This document shows, piece by piece, positions 6,923 through 7,230 of a stretch of DNA of 7,230 nucleotides; position 1 is the first letter of the stretch; the number at the start of each line of letters is the position of its first letter. The notes below the pieces were generated by a model, which had not been told where the DNA came from, did not search any database, and saw nothing but the letters and a program-made list of their open reading frames with translations. The stretch spans positions 1-7,230 of the forward strand of contig DNUI01000215.1 of NCBI GenBank assembly GCA_003508565.1, read 5' to 3'. The DNA comes from Syntrophaceae bacterium (lineage in GTDB: Bacteria; Desulfobacterota; Syntrophia; Syntrophales; UBA2185). The position numbers and the translations under genes were made by a program.

Positions 6923-7230
6923 TCAGTAATTCCAGAAAAACGAAACCTTCAAGTTCCACTCCCCTTCGCGGTGAGTGCCCCAGGGAATCTCTGGTTTGAT
7001 CCAAGTGCCGAAGCCCTTTGTCCACATTCTCAGGATAAAAACCCCGGATTTGTAGCTCCATGTGTTGTCTTGCTCCCAGTTGACCTTTGCCTCCGTGTCG
7101 ACCCCTCCCCACCACCGCTCGCTGAGCTTCATCAACAGGACGGGCGTAAACGTCATGTAATGAATATCAGCGCGGTCACTCTTACCGGCAAAGGAGACAT
7201 AATCCTGGAACTTGATAAAGAATATCCCTC
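6923..7230 (-). CDS. Outer-membrane beta-barrel protein, C-terminal part (runs off the right edge)
   Basis: The frame is open from the window edge (two bases of a partial codon, then 101 codons) to TGA at 6923. The start is outside the window. Residues alternate between polar and hydrophobic/aromatic in strand-length blocks (FFIKFQDYVSFAGKSDRADI, YMTFTPVLLMKL, WWGGVDTEAKVNWEQD, WSYKSGVFILRMW). The chain ends WNLKVSFFWNY, a classic C-terminal outer-membrane assembly signal: Tyr at -1 and hydrophobics at -3 (W), -5 (F), -7 (V) and -9 (L). A KPEIPWGTHREGEW segment precedes the last strand. The style resembles small channel- or transporter-like barrels of proteobacteria, but the family cannot be named from this fragment. 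It is followed by a 281-base gap before the permease gene. Confidence 0.8.
   Translation of the reverse strand, partial: GIFFIKFQDYVSFAGKSDRADIHYMTFTPVLLMKLSERWWGGVDTEAKVNWEQDNTWSYKSGVFILRMWTKGFGTWIKPEIPWGTHREGEWNLKVSFFWNY

Noticed and set aside
6774..6929. Forward-strand 51-residue ORF (MLPIRSLAPQQAAGNVLAAG...) with AGGAA 6 bases before ATG
   Set aside because: The RBS spacing is attractive, but the protein matches nothing I know, it runs into the stop region of the convergent beta-barrel gene, and such short frames arise often by chance.

Overview
The window looks like a chromosomal segment of a Gram-negative bacterium. It carries two lipoprotein genes, a long AsmA-like periplasmic protein and the end of an outer-membrane beta-barrel. 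Protein style and moderate GC content fit a deltaproteobacterial (Desulfobacterota) anaerobe, but this is a loose impression: no rRNA or marker gene is present. Every gene I can support lies on the minus strand, so transcription runs from the high-coordinate end to the low end. No tRNA, rRNA, CRISPR array, insertion sequence or integrase was seen.

Layout in transcription order. (1) 7230-6923 is the C-terminal part of an outer-membrane beta-barrel protein, cut by the right edge. (2) 6922-6642 is a non-coding gap with three short perfect inverted repeats. (3) 6641-5553 is a complete AI-2E/PerM family permease closely resembling E. coli YdiK, clearly GC-richer than the genes downstream. (4) 5556-5416 is a possible 46-residue ORF overlapping the permease stop in a TTGA junction. 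(5) 5356-4253 is a 367-residue lipoprotein of unknown function. (6) 4167-916 is an AsmA-like protein of up to 1083 residues, 85 bases after the lipoprotein and probably in the same operon. (7) 915-472 is a mostly non-coding gap with a relic of a Fis-type DNA-binding helix-turn-helix, a folded and repeated element, and a good sigma-70-like promoter. (8) 471-1 is the N-terminal part of a lipoprotein with a canonical EF-hand-type calcium loop, cut by the left edge.

The common theme is the cell envelope. The lipoprotein plus AsmA-like pair is the most coherent unit. AsmA-like proteins such as TamB, YhdP and YdbH are known to bridge the inner and outer membranes and help move phospholipids outward, so the preceding lipoprotein could be a partner, though this is inference from adjacency. 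I found no clear defence, biosynthetic or mobile system. The most unusual items are the regulatory-domain relic, the small coupled ORF and the lipoprotein/AsmA pairing.
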